A stretch of 5,315 nucleotides of DNA from Candidatus Dormiibacterota bacterium (GCA_003135035.1 PLDE01000281.1:1-5315), one strand, 5' to 3'. Shown: positions 1 through 5,315, numbered from the stretch's first letter. Translations and numbers: made by a program. The notes: a model not told the origin generated them from the sequence alone.

Positions 1-53
1 TCGACCCACTCGCCGCCGATGAAGATCTTGCTGCGGTCCGGGCCTGCCACCAT
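1..53 (-). CDS. Aldehyde dehydrogenase, N-terminal fragment (cut by window edge)
   Basis: Only the first 17 codons are inside the window; the gene runs off the left edge. They read MVAGPDRSKIFIGGEWV followed by D or E. The K-x-F-I-G-G-E-W-V pattern is the typical opening of NAD(P)-dependent aldehyde dehydrogenases of the ALDH superfamily, including gamma-aminobutyraldehyde and succinic semialdehyde dehydrogenases. The ATG at 53 is supported by a perfect AGGAGG ribosome binding site ten bases upstream. The gene follows the aminotransferase by 51 bp on the same strand and is probably in the same operon, where it would oxidise an aldehyde made by the flavoprotein or the aminotransferase to the acid. 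No catalytic residue (the Cys/Glu pair) is in the visible part, so family membership rests on the N-terminus plus context, and the substrate cannot be told. Confidence 0.8.
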   Translation of the reverse strand, partial: MVAGPDRSKIFIGGEWV

Positions 54-63
54 CTCTATGCGC

Positions 64-69
64 CCTCCT
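64..69 (-). promoter_or_regulatory. Strong Shine-Dalgarno of the aldehyde dehydrogenase
   Basis: The minus strand reads AGGAGG here, followed by a ten-base spacer (GCGCATAGAG) and then ATG at 53. It is the best ribosome binding site in the window and fixes the start of the dehydrogenase. Its GGAG core can pair with an upstream CUCC; see the adjoining hairpin entry. Confidence 0.8.
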
Positions 70-90
70 GTGGGAGCGGCCCTGGGGCCG
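65..90 (-). other. Two adjacent small stem-loops between aminotransferase and dehydrogenase genes
   Basis: Read as mRNA (minus strand), the gap contains CGGCC-CCAG-GGCCG (plus positions 77-90), directly followed by CUCC-CACA-GGAG (65-76). Both are perfect short stems with four-base loops. The second includes most of the dehydrogenase Shine-Dalgarno. There is no U-tract after either stem, so this does not look like an intrinsic terminator. It may tune translation or mRNA processing within the operon, but stems this short also arise by chance in GC-rich DNA. Confidence 0.35.
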
Positions 91-104
91 ACCACTGTCT
101 GACT

Positions 105-1412
105 CTAGTCGCTGCTTCCGCTCGCCCGTGCCAGCTCCTGCTCCAGAGTGTCCAGGCCCTGGAGCAGGAGGTCTTCGGGGATGTTGAGCGGCATCAGGGT
201 CCGAATCACGTTATGCCCGGGCCCGGCCCGCAAGAGCAGTACCCCGTGGTCCCGGCAGCCGTCGATCACCTGCTGGGTCGCCCGGTCCGCCGGAGTTTTG
301 GTCTCCCGGTCCTGCACCAACTCCAGGCCGGCCATGGCCCCGAGCACGCGCACGTCGCCGATCAGGGGATAACGACGCTGCCACTCCTCCATTCGCTCCT
401 CCAGGATCGAGCCCAGCAGACTGGCCCTGGCGAGCAGTCCCTCGCCTTCGATCACGTCGAGAACAGCCAGTGCCGCCGCGCAGGCGACGGGGTTGCCCCC
501 GAAGGTGCTGCCCAGCTGGCCCGCGGAGGGGGCATCCATGACCTCCGCGCGCCCCACCACCGCCGAGATCGGAAAGCCCCCACCCAGACTCTTGGCTACT
601 GAGATCAGATCGGGAGCCACGCCACTGTGCTCGATGGCGAAGAACCTCCCGGTGCGGCCCATCCCGCTCTGGACCTCATCGGCGATGAGCAGGAGGTCAT
701 AGGCGTCGGCAATCCGGCGCAGTCCCAGGAGGAACTCCGGGGGGGCGGGGACAAAGCCACCCTCGCCCAGCACCGGTTCGATCAGGAGGGCGGCGATCCG
801 GTCCACCGGCCAGCTCGTGCGCAGCGACTCCTCGAGTGCGTCGAGCGCTCGCACCGAGTCCCATCCCCGGTACTCGTAGGGGAAAGGAGAGCGGTAGATC
901 TCCGGAGCGAAGGGTCCGAAGCCCTCCTTGTAGGGCTTGATTGCATCGGTCAGGCTCATCCCCATCAGCGTTCGCCCATGGAAGGCTTGGGTGAAGGCCA
1001 CGATGCCCGGCCGCCCGCTGAATGCGCGGGAAATCTTGACCGTATTCTCGACCGCTTCCGCACCGGTGCTGAAGAGGATTGCCTTCTTGGGCTCGGGCCC
1101 GGGTGCCAACCGGCAGAGGCGATCGACCAGCCGCAAGTAGGGCTCGTAGAGGGCCACCTGGGCGGAGATGTGGATCAGCTTGTCGATCTGGAGGTGGGCG
1201 GCGGCGCGCACTTTCTCGTGGCCATGCCCGACGTTGAGAACGCCGATGCCGCCGCCAAAGTCGATGTAGCCCTGTCCCTCTTGACTGAACATGACCGACC
1301 CAGCCGCGCTCTCGGCCACCAAGGCGGCTGCGGGCATCAGTCCTCGGGGGATCGAGCGCTGACGGATTCCCGCCATCTCCGCCGAGAGCGACTGACCAGA
1401 AGCTTCGGCCAT
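105..1412 (-). CDS. gabT: 4-aminobutyrate aminotransferase (GabT-type, class III PLP-dependent)
   Basis: A complete 435-residue protein, close to the usual 420-450 of GabT. It should move the omega-amino group of GABA (or a related omega-amino acid) to 2-oxoglutarate, giving succinic semialdehyde and glutamate in the cytoplasm. The PLP-binding lysine is Lys274 in AKSLGGGFP; Asp245 and Gln248 lie in IADEVQSGMGRTG, and the phosphate loop is STGAEAVEN (115-123). Substrate residues known from E. coli GabT (Ile50, Arg141, Glu211, Arg398) all have counterparts at a constant +6 offset: Ile56, Arg147 (FHGRT), Glu217 (EPVLGEGG) and Arg404. Thr303 is also kept. This supports a true GABA-type enzyme over an ornithine or acetylornithine aminotransferase. 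The ATG at 1412 has TAAGG seven bases upstream, which contains the stop codon of the regulator gene 9 bp away, so translation is probably coupled. A later Met at residue 13 is possible but less supported. The stop is TAG. A closely related role (beta-alanine or 5-aminovalerate aminotransferase) cannot be excluded. Confidence 0.93.
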   Translation of the reverse strand: MAEASGQSLSAEMAGIRQRSIPRGLMPAAALVAESAAGSVMFSQEGQGYIDFGGGIGVLNVGHGHEKVRAAAHLQIDKLIHISAQVALYEPYLRLVDRLCRLAPGPEPKKAILFSTGAEAVENTVKISRAFSGRPGIVAFTQAFHGRTLMGMSLTDAIKPYKEGFGPFAPEIYRSPFPYEYRGWDSVRALDALEESLRTSWPVDRIAALLIEPVLGEGGFVPAPPEFLLGLRRIADAYDLLLIADEVQSGMGRTGRFFAIEHSGVAPDLISVAKSLGGGFPISAVVGRAEVMDAPSAGQLGSTFGGNPVACAAALAVLDVIEGEGLLARASLLGSILEERMEEWQRRYPLIGDVRVLGAMAGLELVQDRETKTPADRATQQVIDGCRDHGVLLLRAGPGHNVIRTLMPLNIPEDLLLQGLDTLEQELARASGSSD

Positions 1413-1421
1413 GGCTCGACC

Positions 1422-3077
1422 TTAGAGGGGTGGTCGCACCTCGCCTAGGTGCCCTGGGCGCAGAAAACGAACCGGACCCTTGTGCGCAGGGGACATCAGA
1501 TTCACAGCCAGCTGGAGACGGAACTGCACGTCGGGATCAGTCAGGTCGAGATGAAGGAGATCTCCCGCCCTCTCCAGACGGTACCGCAAGGTGTTGGGAT
1601 GGACGTGAAGGGCAGCCGCCGCCCGGCGACGATGAAATCCGTTAGCGGCCAGGCTAAGCAGGCTGGTCACCAAGGTCGCCCCTCCCTTCGCCATTCTTGC
1701 GGGACCCAGAAGTTGATCAAGAAATGCGTCGCGGGCCGTCTCGTCCCCGCTGAGGACTCGCAGAACGAGCATCTCCTCGTAGCGAAGGATCTCGCCTGGA
1801 AGGGCGTGGGGCAGGATGGAGAGCGCCTCCTGATAGCTGCGCCTGACCCCGTCGGGACCGAGCTGAGGCCGGCCCAACACCAAAGCGCTGGAAGGATGAG
1901 CGCCCGCTGCCTGCCAAAGCGAATCGGGGCTGGTCCGTCCGGTCAACAGGAACGCGACCTGATTGAGCCGACTCGAGGTGATCGGGATCTCACCCAGCTG
2001 GCCTAGCCTGTGGCGTAGCTCGTCGGCGGCGCGGTCTCGGCGCAGGACTCCCTCACGGGCGAGGGGGAGCTCGGCGTGGAACACCAGCACCCCGACCCGA
2101 TAGGCCGCCTCGGGGAGGAACCCGAGCAGACGGGCGCGCTCCAAGTTGTGGGCGGTGGCGTCGAACTTCCCCTCCAAGAGGGCATCCAGGAAAGTGGCCC
2201 CCAGGCGCACCTCCAGTACTGCCAGCTGACGCTGGGTGGCGATGTGGAGCGCTGCCACGACCGCCGTATGTTCGGCCGCCCGCAGGTGCAGGTCGCTGAG
2301 TTCCTGGTCTCCCTCGACGATCCACACCGTGCCGACCAGCTCGTCGCGGAGCCAGATTGGGCAGACCACCCGTCCCAACAGTTGGATCTCCGGGTCGGCG
2401 GGAATCCGCACCGGCCCCGAGCTGCGTCGGATCCGATCGAGATGCCCGAGTCGGTCCAGTTGGGCCAGCACCTGAGCAGGCGATCTCCCCTGCTCCAGGG
2501 TGGCCCGACGCACCGGGTCCGACCCCTCGCCCCCGGGCCAGAAGGCCAGCACCTGCCAGTCTGGGTCCTCGAAGACGACCTCCCGATCGATCAGCTGCCC
2601 GAGGGTATCGAGCAGGTCCTGCAGACTGGCGGCGGTCACGGCGGCTCTGGTTAGCTCGCGGTGAATCCGAATCGACTGCTCGATGACCTCGTACTGCTCG
2701 GCCACGATGGTGCCGTTGACCGCCTGGGTCACCGTCGAGAAAGTGACCTCCCAGGGCAGCTCGAGAAGTGGCAGCCGGACGGTGTCCGCCGCTTCCTTGG
2801 CGGCGTCCGGAAAGTGCTCCAGGTACTTGGGCACGGCCAGTGCCACTCCGGCGAGACCCCGACCGCCGAGATCGCGGACGAGACGGCGCTGCTCTGCGGC
2901 GACCGCCGGCCAGGAGAAGCCTGTCGTCAGCAGGAGCTGTCCCGGGCTTACCCAGGGCAGGGGATCGGGTATGTCGACCACATTGGCCCAGCGGACTTCG
3001 CGCTCGATGCCGTCCCGGCCAGCGACCAGCTCGGCTTCCCCAAGCGCCGCCAGATCGAGCGCCTGGCTCAGCCGCAC
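1422..3077 (-). CDS. PucR/CdaR-family transcriptional regulator
   Basis: A complete 551-residue protein with the standard three-part PucR layout. Residues about 8-125 form the PucR domain (VRWANVVDIPDP, then LLLTTGFSW around 48-56). Residues about 150-285 resemble a GAF-like sensory segment (VVFEDPDWQVLAFWP and RVVCPIWLRDELVGTVWIVEG). Residues about 290-425 match the CdaR GGDEF-like region. The C-terminus carries the HTH_30 DNA-binding domain (about 468-527) with the hallmark HVHPNTLRYRLERAGDLL. A basic tail of about 24 residues follows. Such proteins usually activate nearby purine, amino-acid or polyamine catabolism genes in response to a pathway metabolite; the ligand here is unknown. The start is GTG, chosen because GGGGGTGA (7 of 8 bases of GGAGGTGA) lies four bases upstream. 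The gene sits inside the pathway operon, 68 bp after the oxidoreductase and 9 bp before gabT, so it is probably co-transcribed and may control itself. Confidence 0.92.
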   Translation of the reverse strand: MRLSQALDLAALGEAELVAGRDGIEREVRWANVVDIPDPLPWVSPGQLLLTTGFSWPAVAAEQRRLVRDLGGRGLAGVALAVPKYLEHFPDAAKEAADTVRLPLLELPWEVTFSTVTQAVNGTIVAEQYEVIEQSIRIHRELTRAAVTAASLQDLLDTLGQLIDREVVFEDPDWQVLAFWPGGEGSDPVRRATLEQGRSPAQVLAQLDRLGHLDRIRRSSGPVRIPADPEIQLLGRVVCPIWLRDELVGTVWIVEGDQELSDLHLRAAEHTAVVAALHIATQRQLAVLEVRLGATFLDALLEGKFDATAHNLERARLLGFLPEAAYRVGVLVFHAELPLAREGVLRRDRAADELRHRLGQLGEIPITSSRLNQVAFLLTGRTSPDSLWQAAGAHPSSALVLGRPQLGPDGVRRSYQEALSILPHALPGEILRYEEMLVLRVLSGDETARDAFLDQLLGPARMAKGGATLVTSLLSLAANGFHRRRAAAALHVHPNTLRYRLERAGDLLHLDLTDPDVQFRLQLAVNLMSPAHKGPVRFLRPGHLGEVRPPL

Positions 3078-3081
3078 GCAG

Positions 3082-3089
3082 TCACCCCC
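3082..3089 (-). promoter_or_regulatory. Ribosome binding site deciding the GTG start of the PucR regulator
   Basis: The minus strand reads GGGGGTGA, one base different from the ideal GGAGGTGA, with four bases to GTG at 3077. It makes the GTG the natural start although an ATG is lacking. Confidence 0.6.
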
Positions 3090-3108
3090 ACCAATCCAGC
3101 TTCGGTGG
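3088..3108. repeat. Inverted repeat overlapping the regulator's ribosome binding site
   Basis: The plus strand has CCACC, 11 bases, then GGTGG: perfect five-base arms. On the mRNA the 3' arm GGUGG joins the G-rich Shine-Dalgarno of the PucR gene. It could be an RNA hairpin limiting translation or a DNA site for self-regulation. Five-base arms in GC-rich DNA can also be chance. Confidence 0.25.
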
Positions 3109-3123
3109 CAATTGTAGGCCCGC

Positions 3124-3140
3124 CCTCGGCACGGTACCTA
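3124..3140. promoter_or_regulatory. Candidate operator, copy 2 (before the PucR regulator)
   Basis: The plus strand reads CCTCGGCACGGTACCTA, which matches the copy before the oxidoreductase (4619-4636) at 15 positions if one spacer base is skipped: CCTCGGCAC is identical, followed by GT-n-CCTA. Its half-sites GGCAC/GTACC form an imperfect dyad (4 of 5 pairs). It lies 46 bp upstream of the regulator's GTG and just past the oxidoreductase stop. A shared binding site for the locus regulator is inferred; the one-base spacer difference argues for caution. Confidence 0.35.
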
Positions 3141-3145
3141 CGTCG

Positions 3146-4597
3146 TCAGTGGCTGGAGAGCCGGCGTACCAACGCACCCCCTTGGAGCGGCCGTCCGGTG
3201 CGCTCGCCTTGCTGGTCGAGCCGCGTCATCCCTCGCTGGACGAAGCGCACTCCCAGCCAACGAAGCGGCTCCGGTTCCCAGCTCGGCGAACGGTGGCTTA
3301 CCAACGGAAGTCTGGTCAGGTCGGTGACGCGATCTGTGATCAGATCGGCTAGCGTCCTGCCCGCCAGATTGCTCGTCGCCACGCCGTGCCCGGTGTACCC
3401 GTAGGCGTAGCCCACCCCGCTCGACTTGTCAAAGCCAATCTGGGGAATCCAGTCGCGGGGCATTGCCAAGACACCTCCCCAAGAGTGCGTGAAACGCGTT
3501 CCTTTGAGCGCGGGAAACCACTCGTCAAAGGTGCGCCGCAAGCCGGCATGGGTGGCGGCGTGGTGCTCGCGGGCCGAACTGATCCGGGAACCATAGTCGT
3601 AGGGAGCTCCCCGACCACCGACCAGAATTCGACCTTCCCTGGTGCGCGCCAGGTAATCGACAGTCAGGCGCATCGAGGCGACGCACATACGATCGGTCCA
3701 GTTGATCGCGGCGAGCCGGTCCTCGGTGAGGGGCTCGGTGATGGTGATCAAGGAATACAGAGGTAGCACTCGGCGGTGATAACCCCGGAGTTGGGAGAGA
3801 TAGGCCTCGAGAGCTAGGACGACCACTCCGGCAGTGACCCGTCCTCGGTCAGTATCGACCACCACCGGCTGTCCCGGCCTGACCCGAACCGCCCTCGTGT
3901 CCTCATAGATAGTTGCGCCTCTGCGCTCGACCGCTTCGGCCAGCCCGCGCACCGCCCGACCTGGATCCAGGGTCGCGCCATTGGGCGTGTAGAGGGCTGC
4001 CGCCACCCCAGCAACATCGAGTCGGTCCCGAGCCTCTGAGCCTTCCAGCCAGGTGTATTCGTCAGGGAGTCCCGCCGCCTGGTATGACCTCAGGTGCTCT
4101 CTCAGAAGAGGTACCTGGTAGGCGCCCCGCGCCAGCAGTAGCACCCCGGCTCGGTCGAAAGCAGCGTCTACCCCCTCCGCCTTGAGAGTTCGCCCAACTT
4201 CTTCTACTGTCTCGCTGAGAGCGCGCTGCAGAGCCAGGGTCTGCTCCTTGCCGAAGCGGGCCGTGAGCAGTTCCAGCCCGGCGTTGAGTTCAGGAACGCA
4301 CCAGCTGCCGTTCCTTCCCGAGGCACCGAATCCGGCGACTTCACTGTCCAGAATCGCGATGCTTAGGGAAGGTTGGCGACGCTGTAACTCATAGGCGGTC
4401 CAGAGTCCGGTGAAGCCAGCCCCAACGATGGCCACGTCCACCTGGCAATCTCCGCCCAGCGGCGGCCGCCTGGGCAGGGGCCCAAGGGAGTCGAGCCAGT
4501 AGCTGATCGGGCGCGGCTCGACCACTCCGTTGGTTGGCGCTTCGACCCTCAACCCCTCACGTCCAGAGCCAGCTGACACGGCCGCATCGTCGATCAT
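3146..4597 (-). CDS. FAD-dependent amine/amino-acid oxidoreductase (DAO family, PuuB-like)
   Basis: A 483-residue flavoprotein of the DAO fold. It begins with a leader of about 50 residues containing SYWLDSLG (32-39), as often seen in gamma-glutamylputrescine oxidase-like proteins. The Rossmann FAD-binding motif VAIVGAGFTGLWTAYEL follows at 55-71, with an acidic residue (Asp84) closing the second strand, then GASGRNGSW (91-99). C-terminal FAD contacts are THSWGGVLAMPRDWIPQIG (369-387) and GYTGHGVATSNLAG (400-413). Family members oxidise an amine C-N bond using FAD and O2 or another acceptor, yielding an aldehyde or keto product. PuuB acts on gamma-glutamylputrescine, but the substrate here is not proven and glycine- or sarcosine-oxidase-type activity is possible. 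ATG at 4597 is preferred because AGGGAG lies ten bases upstream; a GTG at 4627 would add ten residues but has no ribosome binding site. It is the first gene of the leftward run. The stop is TGA. Confidence 0.88.
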   Translation of the reverse strand: MIDDAAVSAGSGREGLRVEAPTNGVVEPRPISYWLDSLGPLPRRPPLGGDCQVDVAIVGAGFTGLWTAYELQRRQPSLSIAILDSEVAGFGASGRNGSWCVPELNAGLELLTARFGKEQTLALQRALSETVEEVGRTLKAEGVDAAFDRAGVLLLARGAYQVPLLREHLRSYQAAGLPDEYTWLEGSEARDRLDVAGVAAALYTPNGATLDPGRAVRGLAEAVERRGATIYEDTRAVRVRPGQPVVVDTDRGRVTAGVVVLALEAYLSQLRGYHRRVLPLYSLITITEPLTEDRLAAINWTDRMCVASMRLTVDYLARTREGRILVGGRGAPYDYGSRISSAREHHAATHAGLRRTFDEWFPALKGTRFTHSWGGVLAMPRDWIPQIGFDKSSGVGYAYGYTGHGVATSNLAGRTLADLITDRVTDLTRLPLVSHRSPSWEPEPLRWLGVRFVQRGMTRLDQQGERTGRPLQGGALVRRLSSH

Positions 4598-4607
4598 GCT
4601 AGCCCGT

Positions 4608-4613
4608 CTCCCT
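4608..4613 (-). promoter_or_regulatory. Ribosome binding site deciding the ATG start of the oxidoreductase
   Basis: The minus strand reads AGGGAG with a ten-base spacer to ATG at 4597. The longer reading from GTG at 4627 lacks any purine-rich site at a suitable distance. Confidence 0.65.
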
Positions 4614-4618
4614 GGCTG

Positions 4619-4636
4619 CCTCGGCACTTGTGCCTA
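4619..4636. promoter_or_regulatory. Candidate operator, copy 1 (dyad before the oxidoreductase)
   Basis: The plus strand reads CCTCGGCACTTGTGCCTA. Its core GGCAC-TT-GTGCC (4623-4634) is a perfect inverted repeat, and the symmetry extends outward imperfectly to CCTC on the left and GAGG (4637-4640) on the right with a two-base slip. It sits 21 bp upstream of the oxidoreductase ATG. A near copy lies before the regulator gene at 3124-3140. Binding by the locus's PucR protein is an inference; another regulator could use it. Confidence 0.45.
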
Positions 4637-4694
4637 GAGGACAAATTCGGCGGCTGGAATATGACCACCGGCAACATAGACGCCCCTTGGCAGA

Positions 4695-4711
4695 GGCCAC
4701 TACAGTTGGCC
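4695..4711. repeat. Inverted repeat just upstream of the permease start
   Basis: GGCCA, seven bases, then TGGCC: perfect five-base arms ending four bases before the proposed GTG start of the permease at 4716. It differs in sequence from the other dyad in this gap. It could be an operator half-turn spaced site or an mRNA hairpin at the permease start; chance is also possible. Confidence 0.25.
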
Positions 4712-4715
4712 GGCA

Positions 4716-5315
4716 GTGGACGCCACCAGCCCTCCGTTGGGGACAATCGAGCGGCGGAAGGCCATAGAGGGCCCCACCCTCAAGGGCGACACACTCAACC
4801 TCTTCGACACGACAGCGATCGCCGTCGCCAGCGTGGCCCCCGCCTACACCATCGCGGCGACCATCTTCCTGCTCGTCGCCGCCGTCGGCTTTGGTTCTCC
4901 CGCGATGATCCTGATCAGCTTCATCCCGGTGCTCTGCATCGCCATCGCCTACTACTTCATGAACCGGCGCGACCCCGACTGCGGCGCCTCCTATGCCTGG
5001 TTGGCCCGGACCATGAATCCCTACGTCGGGTGGTTCAACGGCTGGGTTCAAACCGCGGCGAGCGTCCTCTTCTGCATCGCTGCCCCAGCTCTCGCCGGCA
5101 CCAATACCCTGGCCCTCTTCGAGTCATTCGGGTGGATCGGCAGCAAGACCGCCAGCAGCACTCTGCTGACGGCGCTGATCGGTCTGGCGTGGCTGATTCT
5201 GGTCAGCGCCATGGTCATCTATGGGATTCGACTGACGGCCAATTTCCAGTGGATTATGGTCGGGCTGGAGTACTTGGTAGTCCTCGCCTTTTCGATCACT
5301 GGCTTAGTGCGGGTG
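4716..5315 (+). CDS. APC-family amino acid/polyamine permease, N-terminal part (cut by window edge)
   Basis: Two hundred in-frame codons are visible and the gene continues past the right edge. The product is a membrane transporter of the APC superfamily. After a hydrophilic leader of about 30 residues containing LKGDTLNLFDT, helix 1 (about 34-58) carries the typical ASVAPAY substrate-binding break. Helix 2 is at 61-82, followed by NRRDPDCGASYAWLARTMNP and GWFNGWVQ, characteristic of these permeases, then helices at about 108-127, 150-169 and 178-198. It would import an amino acid or amine using an ion gradient. No in-frame ATG precedes codon 64, so the start must be non-ATG: GTG at 4716 gives a sensible leader length, while TTG at 4737 would be seven codons shorter. 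Neither has a clear Shine-Dalgarno. It is divergent from the catabolic genes and probably supplies their substrate, which cannot be named from this half. Confidence 0.9.
   Translation, partial: MDATSPPLGTIERRKAIEGPTLKGDTLNLFDTTAIAVASVAPAYTIAATIFLLVAAVGFGSPAMILISFIPVLCIAIAYYFMNRRDPDCGASYAWLARTMNPYVGWFNGWVQTAASVLFCIAAPALAGTNTLALFESFGWIGSKTASSTLLTALIGLAWLILVSAMVIYGIRLTANFQWIMVGLEYLVVLAFSITGLVRV

Larger units (their letters stand above)
4598..4715. promoter_or_regulatory. Divergent intergenic region between oxidoreductase and permease
   Basis: These 118 bp separate the leftward catabolic genes from the rightward permease and should contain both promoters. I could not pick a confident -35/-10 pair on either strand. 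Weak hints are TTGTGC at 4628-4633 on the plus strand, with the A/T-rich GGAATATG (4656-4663) about 22 bases further on. The region holds two dyads, at 4619-4636 and 4695-4711, listed separately. Expression of both sides from a shared, regulated control region is inferred from the layout. Confidence 0.55.

Noticed and set aside
77..90. Hairpin after gabT as an intrinsic terminator
   Set aside because: No T-tract follows it on the minus strand, and the next gene with a strong ribosome binding site begins at once.
627..1448. Long plus-strand open frame (273 codons) opposite the aminotransferase
   Set aside because: It is antisense to a clearly conserved gabT, its translation is low-complexity and charged with no family resemblance, and long antisense frames are expected in GC-rich DNA.
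2076..2654. Plus-strand open frame (192 codons) opposite the PucR gene
   Set aside because: Shadow of the regulator's codon usage; its translation has no recognisable motif.
3114..3141. GTAGG...CCTAC inverted repeat after the oxidoreductase stop as a terminator
   Set aside because: Only five-base arms around an 18-base loop and no T-tract on the minus strand; it does not meet the form of an intrinsic terminator.
2661..3404. Plus-strand open frame (247 codons) opposite the PucR gene and the 3' end of the oxidoreductase
   Set aside because: It spans two real genes and their gap on the opposite strand and shows no domain or ribosome binding site that would support it.
4598..4627. GTG at 4627 as the oxidoreductase start (493 residues)
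   Set aside because: No ribosome binding site upstream, and it falls inside the dyad; ATG at 4597 has AGGGAG at a good distance.
4599..5051. Minus-strand open frame (150 codons) covering the divergent gap and the permease start
   Set aside because: Antisense to the conserved APC permease; the predicted protein is rich in G, D and E repeats typical of reverse-frame reading of membrane helices.
4661..5315. Plus-strand frame starting at ATG 4661, open to the window edge, as a separate gene
   Set aside because: It overlaps the permease in another frame and translates to an Arg/His-rich sequence with no membrane character; it is kept only as a hint on the permease start.

Overview
The window is a high-GC (by eye well above 60%) bacterial catabolic locus. 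Third codon positions are rich in G and C, genes are packed closely, and two starts (the regulator and the permease) are GTG. The combination of a PucR-family regulator, a class III omega-aminotransferase, an aldehyde dehydrogenase, a DAO/PuuB-type flavoprotein and an APC permease suits an actinobacterium or a high-GC Chloroflexota-like soil organism. The lineage cannot be fixed from the sequence alone.

Layout. Four genes lie on the minus strand and read from right to left: an FAD-dependent amine/amino-acid oxidoreductase (4597 to 3146), a PucR/CdaR-type transcriptional regulator (3077 to 1422), a GabT-type 4-aminobutyrate aminotransferase (1412 to 105), and the first 17 codons of an aldehyde dehydrogenase (53 to 1, running off the left edge). 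A divergent APC-family amino acid/polyamine permease starts at about 4716 on the plus strand and runs off the right edge. The 118-bp divergent gap (4598-4715) should hold the main promoters. The other gaps are 68 bp (oxidoreductase to regulator), 9 bp (regulator to aminotransferase) and 51 bp (aminotransferase to dehydrogenase).

How the genes fit together (inference from family knowledge). The permease imports an amine or amino acid. The flavoprotein oxidises an amine to an aldehyde, as PuuB does with gamma-glutamylputrescine. The aldehyde dehydrogenase oxidises the aldehyde to an acid. The aminotransferase moves an omega-amino group to 2-oxoglutarate, turning GABA into succinic semialdehyde, which an aldehyde dehydrogenase can take to succinate. 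This is the logic of putrescine/GABA use, with a PucR regulator encoded inside the pathway operon. No gamma-glutamylputrescine synthetase is visible, so the substrate remains open.

No mobile element, CRISPR array, rRNA, tRNA or obvious new protein system was seen. The most interesting non-coding signal is a near-identical 17-18 bp dyad-like motif (plus strand CCTCGGCAC, a 1-2 bp spacer, then GTnCCTA). It occurs once in the gap before the oxidoreductase and once in the gap before the regulator, and is a candidate operator. Short inverted repeats near the starts of the permease, regulator and dehydrogenase genes are recorded at lower confidence.
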